Of a DNA stretch of 64,000 nt, positions 1 through 8,772 are shown piece after piece. A program made the translations under genes and the position numbers. How positions within the stretch are numbered: the first letter of the stretch is position 1; every line of letters starts with the position of its first letter. Origin of the DNA: Luteibacter sp. UNCMF331Sha3.1. GTDB lineage: Bacteria > Pseudomonadota > Gammaproteobacteria > Xanthomonadales > Rhodanobacteraceae. Below the pieces are notes generated by a model that worked only from the letters and a program-made list of their open reading frames with translations, ran no database searches and was not told the origin of the DNA. The DNA lies in the NCBI RefSeq assembly GCF_900109915.1, contig NZ_FOBU01000002.1, positions 1,319,170 through 1,383,169 of the forward strand, in the 5' to 3' direction.

Positions 1-113
1 TGCTCGAAGCGCACGCCCACCGCGTTCAGGGCCGCGGCGATGGCGGCGTGGTCGTGGTGGATGGCGATGGGGGTTTCGGTATGGGTGTCGTCGTAGATGC
101 GGAGCCGGCTCAT
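1..113 (-). CDS. mtnD: Acireductone dioxygenase, N-terminal fragment
   Basis: Only the first 37 codons are in the window; the gene continues past base 1. The N-terminus reads [10 protein letters not shown] followed by [11 protein letters not shown], typical of the cupin enzyme that oxidises 1,2-dihydroxy-3-keto-5-methylthiopentene in the methionine salvage pathway. The ATG (complement of 111-113) overlaps the mtnB stop codon in an ATGA junction, so the two genes are translationally coupled. The metal-binding cupin motifs lie outside the window, so the call rests on the N-terminus and the mtnB context. Confidence 0.82.
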   Translation of the reverse strand, partial: MSRLRIYDDTHTETPIAIHHDHAAIAAALNAVGVRFE

Positions 114-754
114 GGGGAAAGCCTCCTGAGATCGAGTTCGCAGCCGAGCAGGAACTCCAGGGCTTCGAGATGGCGGCGGGTTTCGGCCATGTCGCGGCCC
201 CAGGTGTAGATGCCGTGCCCGTCGATCAGGTACGCGTACAGCGGCTTGCCGGCGTCGATCCAGGCATCCACCTGCGCTTCCAGGTCGGGCATGTGCTGCG
301 TGTTGGGGAAGACGGGAATGTCGAGCACGCTTTCGTGCGTTGTGTAGCCGGAGATGGCTTTTTGCAACTCCCAGCCCTCCAGATGCACGCGGCCCTCGGC
401 GGCGAACAGGCGCGAGGCGACGCTCTGCGTGCGCGAGTGCGTGTGCAGCACCACGTTGGCCTGCGGGTAGCGGCGGTACACCTGGGTGTGCAGGCCCGTC
501 TCGGCGGACGGCCGGTGGTCGGAACCGACCGCCTTGCCCGCCATGTCGATCAGCATGATGTCGTCGCGACCCAGCCGGCCCTTGTCGCGGCCCGAGATGG
601 TGATCGCGGCATGATCGTCGTCGATCCGCATCGAAAAGTTGCTGCTGGTGGCCGGCGTCCAGCCGAAGGCCGCAAGCTCGCGCGCGGCCTCCGCGATGGC
701 GTCGGCGCACTCGGCGAGGCGTTCTGCGGATACGGGCGTGAGGGTCTTCGACAT
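110..754 (-). CDS. mtnB: Methylthioribulose-1-phosphate dehydratase
   Basis: A 214-residue class II aldolase/adducin-fold enzyme that dehydrates 5-methylthioribulose-1-phosphate in cytoplasmic methionine salvage. Visible features are the zinc-binding HTHS (His104, His106), the C-terminal GHGIYTWG with His180 as the likely third zinc ligand, and the TSSNFSMR segment near residue 37 that binds phosphate in this family. The ATG at 754 is preferred; an in-frame ATG at 787 would add 11 residues but would place a regulatory-looking palindrome inside the coding region. It is followed by mtnD with a 4-base overlap. The family assignment is secure. Confidence 0.93.
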   Translation of the reverse strand: MSKTLTPVSAERLAECADAIAEAARELAAFGWTPATSSNFSMRIDDDHAAITISGRDKGRLGRDDIMLIDMAGKAVGSDHRPSAETGLHTQVYRRYPQANVVLHTHSRTQSVASRLFAAEGRVHLEGWELQKAISGYTTHESVLDIPVFPNTQHMPDLEAQVDAWIDAGKPLYAYLIDGHGIYTWGRDMAETRRHLEALEFLLGCELDLRRLSP

Positions 755-759
755 GGGGA

Positions 760-773
760 TTTGGACGTCCAAA
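760..773. promoter_or_regulatory. MetJ-box-like palindrome upstream of mtnB
   Basis: A perfect 14-bp palindrome, TTTGGACGTCCAAA, lies 6 bases upstream of the chosen mtnB ATG. Its core GGACGTCC matches the MetJ half-site AGACGTCT at 6 of 8 positions. Position and core suggest a methionine/SAM-responsive operator for mtnB-mtnD. Only one box is visible, whereas MetJ usually binds tandem boxes, so another methionine regulator is possible. Confidence 0.45.
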
Positions 774-885
774 CAGGCGTCGATCATAGCATGGGGGCCG
801 GCCGCGCCCCGTGGGCGTCAATGCGAACCATTTGCTTTTGAGCAATGACGCTAGGATGCCTGCTTTGCCGAAGGAGGTTATACCC

Positions 886-1215
886 ATGACGCATCGCAAC
901 GATCCCTCGATCGAGGGTCGCCGCCGTTTCCTGAAGGCCGCAGCCGGTGGCGCCGCCGCCGTGGCCGTGCTCGGTACCACCAGCGTGGCGCTGGCTCAGG
1001 ATCTGCCCCACCTGTCGCCGACGGACCCCACCGCGACGGCGCTCAAGTACACCGAGGCGGAGACGGGCGGTCCCGGCCGCAAGCCGGGCGACAAGTGTTC
1101 GAACTGCAATTTCTATCAGGGGAAGGCGGATGCCGCCTGGGGGCCGTGTCAGCTCTTCCCGGGCAAGGCCGTGGCGGCCAAGGGCTGGTGCGTGTCGCAC
1201 GTGCTCGCCACCTGA
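886..1215 (+). CDS. hip: High-potential iron-sulfur protein (HiPIP), Tat-exported
   Basis: A 109-residue periplasmic one-electron carrier. The N-terminus has a twin-arginine signal (RRRFLKAAAGG, then an Ala-rich stretch ending ALAQ). The mature part holds Cys71, Cys74, Cys88 and Cys102 in the HiPIP spacing C-x2-C-x13-C-x13-C that binds one [4Fe-4S] cluster. The Shine-Dalgarno AAGGAGG at 871-877 fixes the ATG at 886. It stands alone, with the next gene on the opposite strand. Such HiPIPs usually feed terminal oxidases or act in oxidative metabolism; the partner is not visible here. Confidence 0.93.
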   Translation: MTHRNDPSIEGRRRFLKAAAGGAAAVAVLGTTSVALAQDLPHLSPTDPTATALKYTEAETGGPGRKPGDKCSNCNFYQGKADAAWGPCQLFPGKAVAAKGWCVSHVLAT

Positions 1216-1407
1216 GTTGCAAAATGCAACCCAAGCGCGCCAGGCCGAGGAGCTGACCCGCCTGACGCGCTGGGCGGCAATCCGGGGCCCACTGCCAAGT
1301 GATTTACCCGCGGACTCGGGATCATACTCCCCTCGACACGCGGCCGGCCAATGGCAGTTAAATGACAGGCCTTTTATCGTCGTTTCTATAAGAATTTCGT
1401 TAACTTA

Positions 1408-1443
1408 GCCTTGAAACCTCGAGAGCGGTCGAGGTTTCAAGGC
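1408..1443. terminator. Strong stem-loop between convergent genes
   Basis: A perfect 15-bp stem (1408-1422 with 1429-1443) around a GAGCGG loop lies between the HiPIP gene and the oppositely oriented permease. A clear T-run is missing on both sides, so it may be a bidirectional terminator or an mRNA-stabilising hairpin. The stretch 1216-1407 shows nothing else recognisable. Confidence 0.6.
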
Positions 1444-1460
1444 ATCGTCGCGCGTCGTGC

Positions 1461-2900
1461 TCAGCCCTGCTTTCGCATGCGGCTGTGGCGATAGCCGTAC
1501 GCCATGTACATGGCGATGCCGAGCACGGTCCAGACGGCCATCAGGATCCAGTTGCGCACGCCCATCGAGGTGAGCAACGCGATGCAGCTGAGGATACCGA
1601 GCACGCACGTGACGGGCGCCCATGGCACGCGGAACGTGCGCGGAAGATCCGGTGCGGTGCGACGCAGGATCATCACGCCGCCGCATACGGCGCAGAACGC
1701 CACGAGCGTACCCATCGACGTGAGGTCGCCGAGCACGTTGAGCGGAAACACGGCGGCGAGCAGCGCGATACCCACGCCGGTGATCACCGTGTTGATGTGG
1801 GGCGTACGGTACTTCGGATGGATGGTGGTGAACACCTTCGGCATGAGGCCGTCGCGACCCATGATCATGAAGATGCGCGGCTGCGCGATGATCATGACGA
1901 GCACGACGGACGACAGACCGATGAGCGCGCCCACTTCGACGATGCCGCGCAGCCAGCCGAGTTCGGGATGCTGGCGGATCGCGGTCACGACCGGCTCGGA
2001 CGTTCCGAGCTGATCGAAGGGCACCAGCCCGGTGAGCACGGCCGCCATCGCGATGTAGAGCACGGTGCAGATCGCCAGCGACGCGAGGGTGCCGATCGGC
2101 ATGTCGCGCTGCGGGTTCTTCGACTCCTGCGCCGCCGTGGACGTGGCCTCGAACCCGATGTAAGCGAAGAAGACCATCGACGCGCCGCGCAGGATGCCCG
2201 ACCAGCCGTACTTGTCGCCGCCCTGGTTGGCGGGGATGAACGGATGCCAGTTCGCGGTATCGATGTGGCTCGCGCCGACGACGATCACGAGGATGATCAA
2301 CGCCGTCTTGAGCAGCACCATCGCCATGTTGATGCCGGTGGACTCCTTGATGCCGACGTAGCAGAGCCAGGTCAGCGCCAGCGTGATGCCCACCGCGGGC
2401 AGGTTGAACAGCGCGCCGGTCATCACGATGTGGCCGTCGACCCAGTCGACCGGGGCGTTGGTCAGCGCGGGAGGAATGTGGATGCCGACATGGTCGAGCA
2501 GGCTGACGAAGTAACCCGTCCAGCTCACCGCGACGGCCGATGCCGACACGCCGTATTCGAGGATCAGGTTCCAGCCGATGAACCACGCGGCGCCTTCGCC
2601 CAGCGTGGAGTACGCGTAGGAATAGGCGCTGCCGGACACGGGGATCATCGAGGCGAACTCGGCGTAGCAAAGCGCCGTGAACGTGCTGCAGATCGCCGCG
2701 AGGATGAACGAGATGATGATCGCGGGGCCGGCGTGTTCCGCCGCCGCGACGCCGGTGATCACGAAGATGCCGCCGCCGATGACCGCACCGATGCCCAGCG
2801 CCGTGAGGCCCCAAGGGCCAAGGGTGCGGCGCAGGGCGGGACCGTGCGCGTCGTCGGGTTCGGCCTGAGGCGCTTTCTTCGCGAGTAACTGCTGGAGCAT
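1461..2900 (-). CDS. APC-superfamily amino acid permease (paralogue 1)
   Basis: A 479-residue integral inner-membrane protein with about 12 hydrophobic segments. TM1 carries the APC signature GIGAVIGGGIFVITG near residue 36, and the PVSGSAYSYAY segment follows TM3; both are typical of the cationic amino acid transporter (CAT/YfnA-like) branch, which runs amino acid/proton symport or exchange. The substrate cannot be read from sequence. It is closely similar along its whole length to the next upstream permease, which points to tandem duplication. A strong hairpin separates the two, so they are probably transcribed independently. Confidence 0.88.
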   Translation of the reverse strand: MLQQLLAKKAPQAEPDDAHGPALRRTLGPWGLTALGIGAVIGGGIFVITGVAAAEHAGPAIIISFILAAICSTFTALCYAEFASMIPVSGSAYSYAYSTLGEGAAWFIGWNLILEYGVSASAVAVSWTGYFVSLLDHVGIHIPPALTNAPVDWVDGHIVMTGALFNLPAVGITLALTWLCYVGIKESTGINMAMVLLKTALIILVIVVGASHIDTANWHPFIPANQGGDKYGWSGILRGASMVFFAYIGFEATSTAAQESKNPQRDMPIGTLASLAICTVLYIAMAAVLTGLVPFDQLGTSEPVVTAIRQHPELGWLRGIVEVGALIGLSSVVLVMIIAQPRIFMIMGRDGLMPKVFTTIHPKYRTPHINTVITGVGIALLAAVFPLNVLGDLTSMGTLVAFCAVCGGVMILRRTAPDLPRTFRVPWAPVTCVLGILSCIALLTSMGVRNWILMAVWTVLGIAMYMAYGYRHSRMRKQG

Positions 2901-2945
2901 GGACAGCCTGGAAGTCGGGTATTCGTGGAGAGGATAGCCCCAAAG

Positions 2946-2976
2946 CGAAGGGCCGGCGGGATGCGCCGGCCCTTCG
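2946..2976 (-). terminator. Rho-independent-like terminator of the upstream permease
   Basis: A 13-bp GC-rich stem (2946-2958 with 2964-2976) with a 5-base loop lies 15 bases beyond the stop of the 2992-4479 permease. Read on the minus strand it is followed by CTTTGG, a weak T-tract. It separates the two permease transcription units. Confidence 0.65.
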
Positions 2977-2991
2977 TCTCGGGAGCCTCGA

Positions 2992-4479
2992 TCAGCCGAG
3001 CGACTTGCGCAGCTTGCTGTGCGCGTAGCCGTAGCCGAAATAGATGGCCTGACCGATGACGATCCAGCCGACCATCAGGCGCCAGTGCTCTTCGAACGCC
3101 TGCCAGAACAGGTACACGCAGGCCAGCGCGCCAAGGATGCAGATCGGCCAGACGAACGGCACGCGGAAGCTGCGCTGCAGGTCGGGACGGGTGTAGCGCA
3201 GGATCAGCACGCCGACGCAGACCGTGGCGAACGCGAGCAGGGTGCCCATCGAGACCAGCTCGCCCAGCACGCTGACCGGGAACAGGCCGGCCATGGCGGC
3301 CGCGGCGACACCGACGATGATGGTGCCGACGTGCGGCGTGCGGTGCTTCGGATGGATCTTCGCCATCGTCTGCGGGAGCAGGCCATCCTTCGCCATCGAG
3401 AAGAAGATGCGCGGCAGGCCCATCAGCATCACGAGGATCACCGACGACAGACCCGTGATGGCGCCGAGCACGACGATCGCCTTCAGCCACGACAGCTGCG
3501 GGTAGAGGCCCAGCGCGGTCGCGACCGGTTCCGGCGTGTTGAGGATACGGAACGGCGCGATACCCGTGAGCACCAGGGCGACGGCGATGTAGAGCACCGT
3601 GCAGATGGCGAGCGAACCCAGGATGCCGATGGGCATGTCGCGCTGCGGGTTCTTCGCTTCGCCGGCGGCGGTCGACACGGCGTCGAAGCCCACGTACGAG
3701 AAGAACACGATGGTCGCCGCGCGGAAGATACCGCCCCAGCCGAACGTGCCCGGACCTTCGGCTTCCGGAATGAACGGATGCCAGTTGTCCGGATTGATTA
3801 CCTGGATGGCGAACGCGAGGAACAGCAGGATCACGGTGACCTTGATCGCCACGATGATCGAGTTGACGAACGCCGACTGCGTGATGCCGACGTAGCACAG
3901 GCCCGACAGCGCCGCGATGATGACCACGGCCGGCAGGTTGATCAGCGTGCCGGTAGCCTGGATGTGGCCTTCGACGAACTGGAACGGTGCCGACGACAGG
4001 TAGGCGGGCAGGGTGACGTTCGTGCCGACGACCTGCCCGATGAGGCCGAGCAGTTCGTTGAAGTAACCGGACCAGCCCGCGGCGACCGTGGCCGCGGCGA
4101 AGAGGTACTCGAGCACGAGGTTCCAGCCCACGAACCAGGCCACGTACTCGCCGAGCGTCGCATAGGAATAGGAGTAGGCACTGCCGGAGACGGGCAGCAT
4201 CGCCGCGAATTCGGCGTAGCAGAGACCGGCGAGGGCGCAGGCGAAGCCCGCGATGAGGAAGCTGATGACCAGTGCGGGGCCCGCATGGAGCGCGGCGGCC
4301 TGGCCGGTGATGACGAAGATACCCGCACCGATCACGGCGCCAACGCCGAGCATGATCAGGTGCTTCGCGGTAAGGACGCGCTTGAGTTCGCCTCCGTGGG
4401 CGCCAGTGTCGATGTGTTCACCAGCATCGACGTGCGGCGCGGCCTCGATGGGATGCGTCGCGAACAGGTGTTTCAACAT
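2992..4479 (-). CDS. APC-superfamily amino acid permease (paralogue 2)
   Basis: A 495-residue membrane protein with about 12 membrane segments, of the same CAT/YfnA-like APC branch as its downstream neighbour. Signatures include GVGAVIGAGIFVITG in TM1 and PVSGSAYSYSYATLGEY after TM3. The N-terminal cytoplasmic tail (about 38 residues) is His/Glu-rich and differs from that of the paralogue, while the core is strongly conserved. The C-terminus ends in a short basic tail. Substrate unknown; cationic or small neutral amino acids are likely from the family. A 219-base gap lies upstream, in which no clear regulatory site was found. Confidence 0.88.
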   Translation of the reverse strand: MLKHLFATHPIEAAPHVDAGEHIDTGAHGGELKRVLTAKHLIMLGVGAVIGAGIFVITGQAAALHAGPALVISFLIAGFACALAGLCYAEFAAMLPVSGSAYSYSYATLGEYVAWFVGWNLVLEYLFAAATVAAGWSGYFNELLGLIGQVVGTNVTLPAYLSSAPFQFVEGHIQATGTLINLPAVVIIAALSGLCYVGITQSAFVNSIIVAIKVTVILLFLAFAIQVINPDNWHPFIPEAEGPGTFGWGGIFRAATIVFFSYVGFDAVSTAAGEAKNPQRDMPIGILGSLAICTVLYIAVALVLTGIAPFRILNTPEPVATALGLYPQLSWLKAIVVLGAITGLSSVILVMLMGLPRIFFSMAKDGLLPQTMAKIHPKHRTPHVGTIIVGVAAAAMAGLFPVSVLGELVSMGTLLAFATVCVGVLILRYTRPDLQRSFRVPFVWPICILGALACVYLFWQAFEEHWRLMVGWIVIGQAIYFGYGYAHSKLRKSLG

Positions 4480-4698
4480 GTGTCTCCCCTACTACTGCCG
4501 GAATGTTGCCTTTTATTGTTGGGACCGCCGCGTGAGCCACGGTGCGCACGCCGCTGCCCGGAAGCGCTGGCACGGCACCATAGCCCAGCGGGGCGCGGCC
4601 GTACAAGCTGCGTTGCGAGGCGTGCCAAGGCCTTGCATGCAACGGGTGTGGGTGTCGACCATGACTTGCGGCGGTTGTGCACGTGTCTTGCCGATGCT

Positions 4699-5649
4699 TC
4701 AGAAGACCATGTTGAGCGCGACCTGGGGCGCGACGTAGTCGGCGGTGTTTCGTCCGGCGACGGTGAACTGTACGCCTGCGATGAGCCCCATGGTCGGATT
4801 GAAGTGATATTCCACGGCCGGCGCGAAACTGAGATCCTGGCTCGGCGCGATGCGGCGCGATCCATTGCCGCGCCTGTCGGTGAGTTCGACGGCGCTCGCG
4901 CGGTTCCAGATGGCTTCGCCGACGAGCACCCACCGCGCGTCGAGCGCGTACTCGGCGGCGACCGAGGCGTTCCATGCCTGACCGAGCCGTGCGTGGCCAC
5001 GAAAGCCGTGCTCCGTGCCGTAGACGCTGGTGTCGCGCACGCCGATGCGACCGGGTGACGGGCTCCAGGCGAGTTGCGACCGCCAGCGCACCGCGCGGCC
5101 ATCGTCGAGCCCATACAGTTGCTGGGCGCCGAACGCGATCGTGGTGCGCATGGCGCCGTTGCCGGTACCGTTGAGCGGATTGGTGTCCAGTCCGTGGTAG
5201 GTGCCGGTGGGCAGCCGCTGCGCCAGCGCCACGGCGAGGACGAGGCCTTGCCCGTCCGCGTCCGGTGCGCGAAGGCGCTGCTGGACGCGGACCGCGGTGT
5301 CGCCCATGCGCATGCCGTCGGTGTGCATGCCCTCGCCGGAGGTACGCGACGCGTTCAGCGTGAGCTGCACCGACGCCGTGTCCGTGAGCGCGTAGGTCAT
5401 GGGCACGGCGAGCTGCCACTGGCGCATGGTCGGATCGCGCTCCTTGCGGTCGCCCGCGTTGGTGTAGGCGCCACGCGTATTGGTATGGATGAGGTATGGC
5501 TCGATGTTCGTCATGCCGACCGGCATGCTGTTCACGGCCGGTGTGACGAGCGGGCCGGTGAAGTTCGCCTCGTGCGCGGCGATCGCCAGCGACGGGCAGG
5601 CGGCCACGGCGCCGATGAACAGGGCGGTGCACTTCAGGGGTGGGGACAT
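4699..5649 (-). CDS. Outer-membrane beta-barrel protein (phenol-MetA/transporter-like)
   Basis: A 316-residue exported protein: a signal peptide of about 24 residues ending near AIAAHEA, then alternating amphipathic strands and a C-terminal Phe, as in outer-membrane barrels. Phrases such as PVGMTNIEPYL, LAQRLPTGTY and AVEYHFNPTMGLIAGVQFT recall the family of transporter-like barrels annotated as MetA-pathway of phenol degradation. No substrate can be assigned. Minus-strand AAGGAAA lies 9 bases before the ATG. It is monocistronic by layout and divergent from the Nudix gene. Confidence 0.7.
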   Translation of the reverse strand: MSPPLKCTALFIGAVAACPSLAIAAHEANFTGPLVTPAVNSMPVGMTNIEPYLIHTNTRGAYTNAGDRKERDPTMRQWQLAVPMTYALTDTASVQLTLNASRTSGEGMHTDGMRMGDTAVRVQQRLRAPDADGQGLVLAVALAQRLPTGTYHGLDTNPLNGTGNGAMRTTIAFGAQQLYGLDDGRAVRWRSQLAWSPSPGRIGVRDTSVYGTEHGFRGHARLGQAWNASVAAEYALDARWVLVGEAIWNRASAVELTDRRGNGSRRIAPSQDLSFAPAVEYHFNPTMGLIAGVQFTVAGRNTADYVAPQVALNMVF

Positions 5650-5803
5650 GCGCGTTTCCTTGCTTGGCGCAGCGGGGGCTGCGAGGGGGCGAGGCGCGTC
5701 GTGCGCCCCGCAGCCATCCTAGGCAAGCGATGCCCGCGTCCGACATCGGACTGGTCCTAAAAAGCCGTGCGAGAATGCGCCGGTTCCTTGAAGGCGTTTT
5801 CCG

Positions 5804-6358
5804 ATGGATGAAGCACGACAGCGGCTGGCCCACGATCTGGAGCGCTATGCGCAACGGTGGCCAGGGGAAGGTGACATCGCTCGATTCGGCGAATGGCTTC
5901 GCGACGCGGAGCGTCCGTTCCACCGCGAGACGCGCTCGGGTCACTTCACGGGGTCGGCATGGCTGGTCAGCGCCGACGGGGAGCGCGCGCTGCTGATGCT
6001 TCACCGCAAGCTCGGCCGGTGGCTGCAGCCCGGCGGCCACGCCGACGGCGATCCCGATCTCGCCGGCGTGGCGTTACGCGAGGCCGGCGAGGAGACCGGG
6101 CTTGCGAACCTTGCGGTCTTGCCGGGCATCTTCGACATCGATCGCCACGTCATCCCGACGCGCGGCGACGAGCCCGAGCACTGGCACTACGACGTGCGTC
6201 ACGTCGTCGTGGCGCGCGGCAGCGAGGAGGTCGTGCGCAACGAGGAGTCGCTGGAACTCGCCTGGCGCCCCGTCGCGGACATCGCGTCCGATCCGGCGTC
6301 GGATGCCTCGCTGCGTCGCATGGCGACGAAGTGGCTTGAGCGCCGGAAGACGCGGTAG
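5804..6358 (+). CDS. Nudix hydrolase
   Basis: A 184-residue cytoplasmic pyrophosphohydrolase-like protein. A Nudix box is visible as GGHADGD followed by ALREAGEETGL around residues 75-98; the REAGEE core that coordinates magnesium is intact, while the first acidic position of the canonical box is shifted or replaced (Asp/Pro region). The HWHYDVRHVV strand after it is typical of the subgroup. The substrate is not predictable. It sits between a divergent barrel-protein gene and the convergent haaO, whose end is 13 bases away. Confidence 0.85.
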   Translation: MDEARQRLAHDLERYAQRWPGEGDIARFGEWLRDAERPFHRETRSGHFTGSAWLVSADGERALLMLHRKLGRWLQPGGHADGDPDLAGVALREAGEETGLANLAVLPGIFDIDRHVIPTRGDEPEHWHYDVRHVVVARGSEEVVRNEESLELAWRPVADIASDPASDASLRRMATKWLERRKTR

Positions 6359-6371
6359 GCGCGGCTTTGCC

Positions 6372-6896
6372 TTAGTCGGAATAGTTCGCCGGCGCGGGGT
6401 GCACCGTGCCGCAGCGCTTGCATGTGCGCGCGTCGAGCGAGCGGTAGAACCGTTCGAACACCGGCGGGAAATCGCTCTCGATGCTGCCGAGCGGGAAATA
6501 TTCCTCGAACAGCTTGTGGTTGCACGACTCGCAGAACCACATCAGGCCGTCCTTCTCGCCCGCGAGGCGGCGGCGCTCGATCACGAGGCCGATGGAATCG
6601 GGCATGCGTTGCGGCGAGTGCGGCACGCGCGGCGGCAGGTAGAAGATCTCGCCGGCCCGGATCGGGATATCGCGTGCGGTGCCATCGTCCTGCACCTTCA
6701 GCACCATCTCGCCTTCGAGCTGGTAGAAGAACTCCGGTCCTTCGTCGTAGTGGTAGTCGGTGCGCGCGTTCGGACCGCCGACGATCATGACGATGAAGTC
6801 GCCATCGACGATGCACTTGTTACCGACGGGGGGCTTGAGCAGCGCGCGGTTGTCGTCGATCCAGCGCTGGAGGTCGATGGGAGGCAGGAGGCTCAT
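6372..6896 (-). CDS. haaO: 3-hydroxyanthranilate 3,4-dioxygenase
   Basis: A 174-residue cupin dioxygenase that opens the ring of 3-hydroxyanthranilate to give the quinolinate precursor, as in kynurenine-route NAD synthesis or tryptophan breakdown. The likely catalytic Fe ligands are His49, Glu55 and His93 (in [12 protein letters not shown] and VPHSP). The bacterial rubredoxin-like second metal site is complete: Cys122, Cys125, Cys159 and Cys162. Starting at 6896 gives the standard family length; longer in-frame starts are unlikely. Other kynurenine-pathway genes are not in the window. Confidence 0.95.
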   Translation of the reverse strand: MSLLPPIDLQRWIDDNRALLKPPVGNKCIVDGDFIVMIVGGPNARTDYHYDEGPEFFYQLEGEMVLKVQDDGTARDIPIRAGEIFYLPPRVPHSPQRMPDSIGLVIERRRLAGEKDGLMWFCESCNHKLFEEYFPLGSIESDFPPVFERFYRSLDARTCKRCGTVHPAPANYSD

Positions 6897-6966
6897 GGGC
6901 GGATCATACCCGGACTGCGCCTGACGGCGTTCCCGCCGCCGGAGCCGTCGTGGCGGCGAGCTTTCC

Positions 6967-7035
6967 GGTGGGAGCAGGACGGCTCGCGATGGGTCTGGTT
7001 GCGAGCACTCATCGCCAGCAGCCTTGCTCCTATCC
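6967..7035. repeat. REP-like imperfect palindrome (copy A)
   Basis: The sequence opens with GGTGGGAGCAGG, contains GCGATGGGT and an inner GCGAGCACTCATCGCCAGCA, and closes with TTGCTCCTATCC. It is an imperfect inverted repeat of the family found again at about 9.8, 22.4, 24.1 and 61.4 kb. It lies between haaO and the divergently oriented oxidoreductase gene. Confidence 0.6.
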
Positions 7036-7129
7036 TGTGCGAGGCTGAAGCCGAGCCTCACGCGGCGTTCGTCCCTGCTTCCGCGCGGCGCGGCGGTATC
7101 GTACAAAGGCCGTTCCCCTTTCTGGAAAC

Positions 7130-8410
7130 ATGCCCATGCCGTCGTGGTATCACGACCGAACCGAGGTGCCGTCGCCGCGTCCGCCGCCGTCCGGACGGCG
7201 CGAGGCTGCGGTGGTCATCGTCGGCGGCGGCTTCGCGGGCCTCAATACGGCGCTGGGTCTCGCCGCGCGCGGCGTGCGCGATGTGGTGCTGCTGGAAGCG
7301 AAGTCGATCGGTTTCGGCGCCTCGGGTCGCAACGGCGGCTTCGTCTTCGCGGGCTACTCGCTCGGCGAACGCGCCCTGCTCGAGCGTGCCGGACCGGAGC
7401 GCGCACGCGCGCTCTACGCCCGCACCGTCGACGCGGTGAACCTGATCCGGCAGCGGATCGCCGCCCTGGCCATCGACTGCGATGCCGTCGACGCGGGCGT
7501 GGTGTGGGCGAACTGGTTCCGCGACCAGGCGGTGCTTCGCTCGCGGCAGCGGCTGCTCGCGGAACACTACGGCGCCGACTGGCAGTGGATTCCCGAAGGC
7601 GCGATGCACGAATTCGTGCGCAGCGCGAGATACCACGATGGCCTATACGAACGAAACGCGCTGCATATCGATCCGCTGGCGTATGCGCGCGGTCTGGCAT
7701 CGGCCGCGGAGCGGGCCGGGGTGGCGATCCACGAAGCGTCGCGGGTCCGCATGCTCGAACGGAACGGACCGCGCTGGGTGCTGCGGGTGGGCGACGCGGA
7801 GATCGAAACGCCGCAGGTCGTGCTCGCGTGCGGCGGTTACCTCGCCGGGCTGGATCGCACCATCGACCGCGCGGTGCTGCCCATAGCGACGTACGTGATG
7901 GTCACGGAGCCGCTCGGCGATCGTCTGCGCGAGTGTCTGCGAACGCGCGCCGCGGTCTACGATACGCGTTTCGCTTTCGACTACTATCGTCCGCTCGCGG
8001 ACACGCGGCTGCTCTGGGGTGGGCGCATCTCCATCCGCGACCGGTCGCCGCGCGCGGTACAGCGCCTGCTGAAACGCGACCTTGCGCGCGTGTTTCCGTC
8101 GCTGAAGGAGGCGCGCGTCGAGCACGCGTGGTCGGGACTGATGAGCTATGCCCGTCACGAAATGCCCCAGGTCGGCACCCACGGCAACGGCCTCTGGTAT
8201 GCGCAGGCGTTCGGAGGCCACGGCCTCGCGCCGACCTGCGCCGCGGGCGAGGCGCTGGCCGACGCCATCGCGGCGGGCGAATCGCGCATGGCCATGTATG
8301 ACGGCTTCGGACTCGATCCGGTGCATCGCCCGTTCGGCTACCTGGCGGCGCAGGGCACTTACTGGAAACACGAACTCGGCGACTGGTTCAAGTCGCGGCT
8401 GGAAGGATGA
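7130..8410 (+). CDS. FAD-dependent amine/amino-acid oxidoreductase (DAO family)
   Basis: A 426-residue DAO-fold flavoprotein. The N-terminal dinucleotide-binding motif [17 protein letters not shown] lies near residue 29, with the acidic end of beta-2 (LLEAK), then [14 protein letters not shown], a motif typical of PuuB/OrdL-type gamma-glutamylputrescine oxidoreductases. The C-terminal [12 protein letters not shown] completes the FAD site. Likely an oxidative deaminase of an amine or secondary amino acid; the exact substrate is uncertain. Two in-frame ATGs (7130 and 7136) could serve as start. The next gene begins one base after its stop, so the two are co-transcribed. Confidence 0.82.
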   Translation: MPMPSWYHDRTEVPSPRPPPSGRREAAVVIVGGGFAGLNTALGLAARGVRDVVLLEAKSIGFGASGRNGGFVFAGYSLGERALLERAGPERARALYARTVDAVNLIRQRIAALAIDCDAVDAGVVWANWFRDQAVLRSRQRLLAEHYGADWQWIPEGAMHEFVRSARYHDGLYERNALHIDPLAYARGLASAAERAGVAIHEASRVRMLERNGPRWVLRVGDAEIETPQVVLACGGYLAGLDRTIDRAVLPIATYVMVTEPLGDRLRECLRTRAAVYDTRFAFDYYRPLADTRLLWGGRISIRDRSPRAVQRLLKRDLARVFPSLKEARVEHAWSGLMSYARHEMPQVGTHGNGLWYAQAFGGHGLAPTCAAGEALADAIAAGESRMAMYDGFGLDPVHRPFGYLAAQGTYWKHELGDWFKSRLEG

Positions 8411-8411
8411 G

Positions 8412-8747
8412 ATGACAGAACACATCGGCTGGGCCGATTTCGAAAAAGTGATGCTGGTCGCCGGCACGATCGTGCGCGCGGAGGCATTCCCCGAAGCGAG
8501 ACGGCCCGCCTACAAGGTATGGGTGGATTTCGGGCCCTACGGCGAAAAGAAGACCAGTGCGCAGATCGCCGCGATCTACAGCGCCGACGAGTTGATCGGC
8601 CGGCAGATCGTCGGAGTGATCAACTTCCCGGAGAAGCAGATCGGGCCGTTCCGGTCGCAGTTCCTGCTGACGGGGTTCCATACCGACGAGGGCGTGGTGA
8701 TCACCACCACGGAGCGGCCGGTGCCGAACGGGGCGCGGTTGGCGTAA
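8412..8747 (+). CDS. csaA: CsaA-like tRNA-binding domain protein
   Basis: A 111-residue single-domain OB-fold protein. The segment [18 protein letters not shown], then [23 protein letters not shown] and [19 protein letters not shown] match the CsaA/YgjH branch of the tRNA-binding domain of methionyl- and phenylalanyl-tRNA synthetases. The family binds tRNA and has been described as a secretion chaperone in Bacillus. It starts one base after the oxidoreductase stop (TGAGATG), implying translational coupling although no functional link is obvious. Confidence 0.87.
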   Translation: MTEHIGWADFEKVMLVAGTIVRAEAFPEARRPAYKVWVDFGPYGEKKTSAQIAAIYSADELIGRQIVGVINFPEKQIGPFRSQFLLTGFHTDEGVVITTTERPVPNGARLA

Positions 8748-8772
8748 TTGTCGGGTGGCTCCCACCGGATAG

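Noticed and set aside
755-787. Longer mtnB start at 787
   Set aside because: It adds 11 residues not expected for the family and would put the TTTGGACGTCCAAA palindrome inside the coding region; it cannot be fully excluded.
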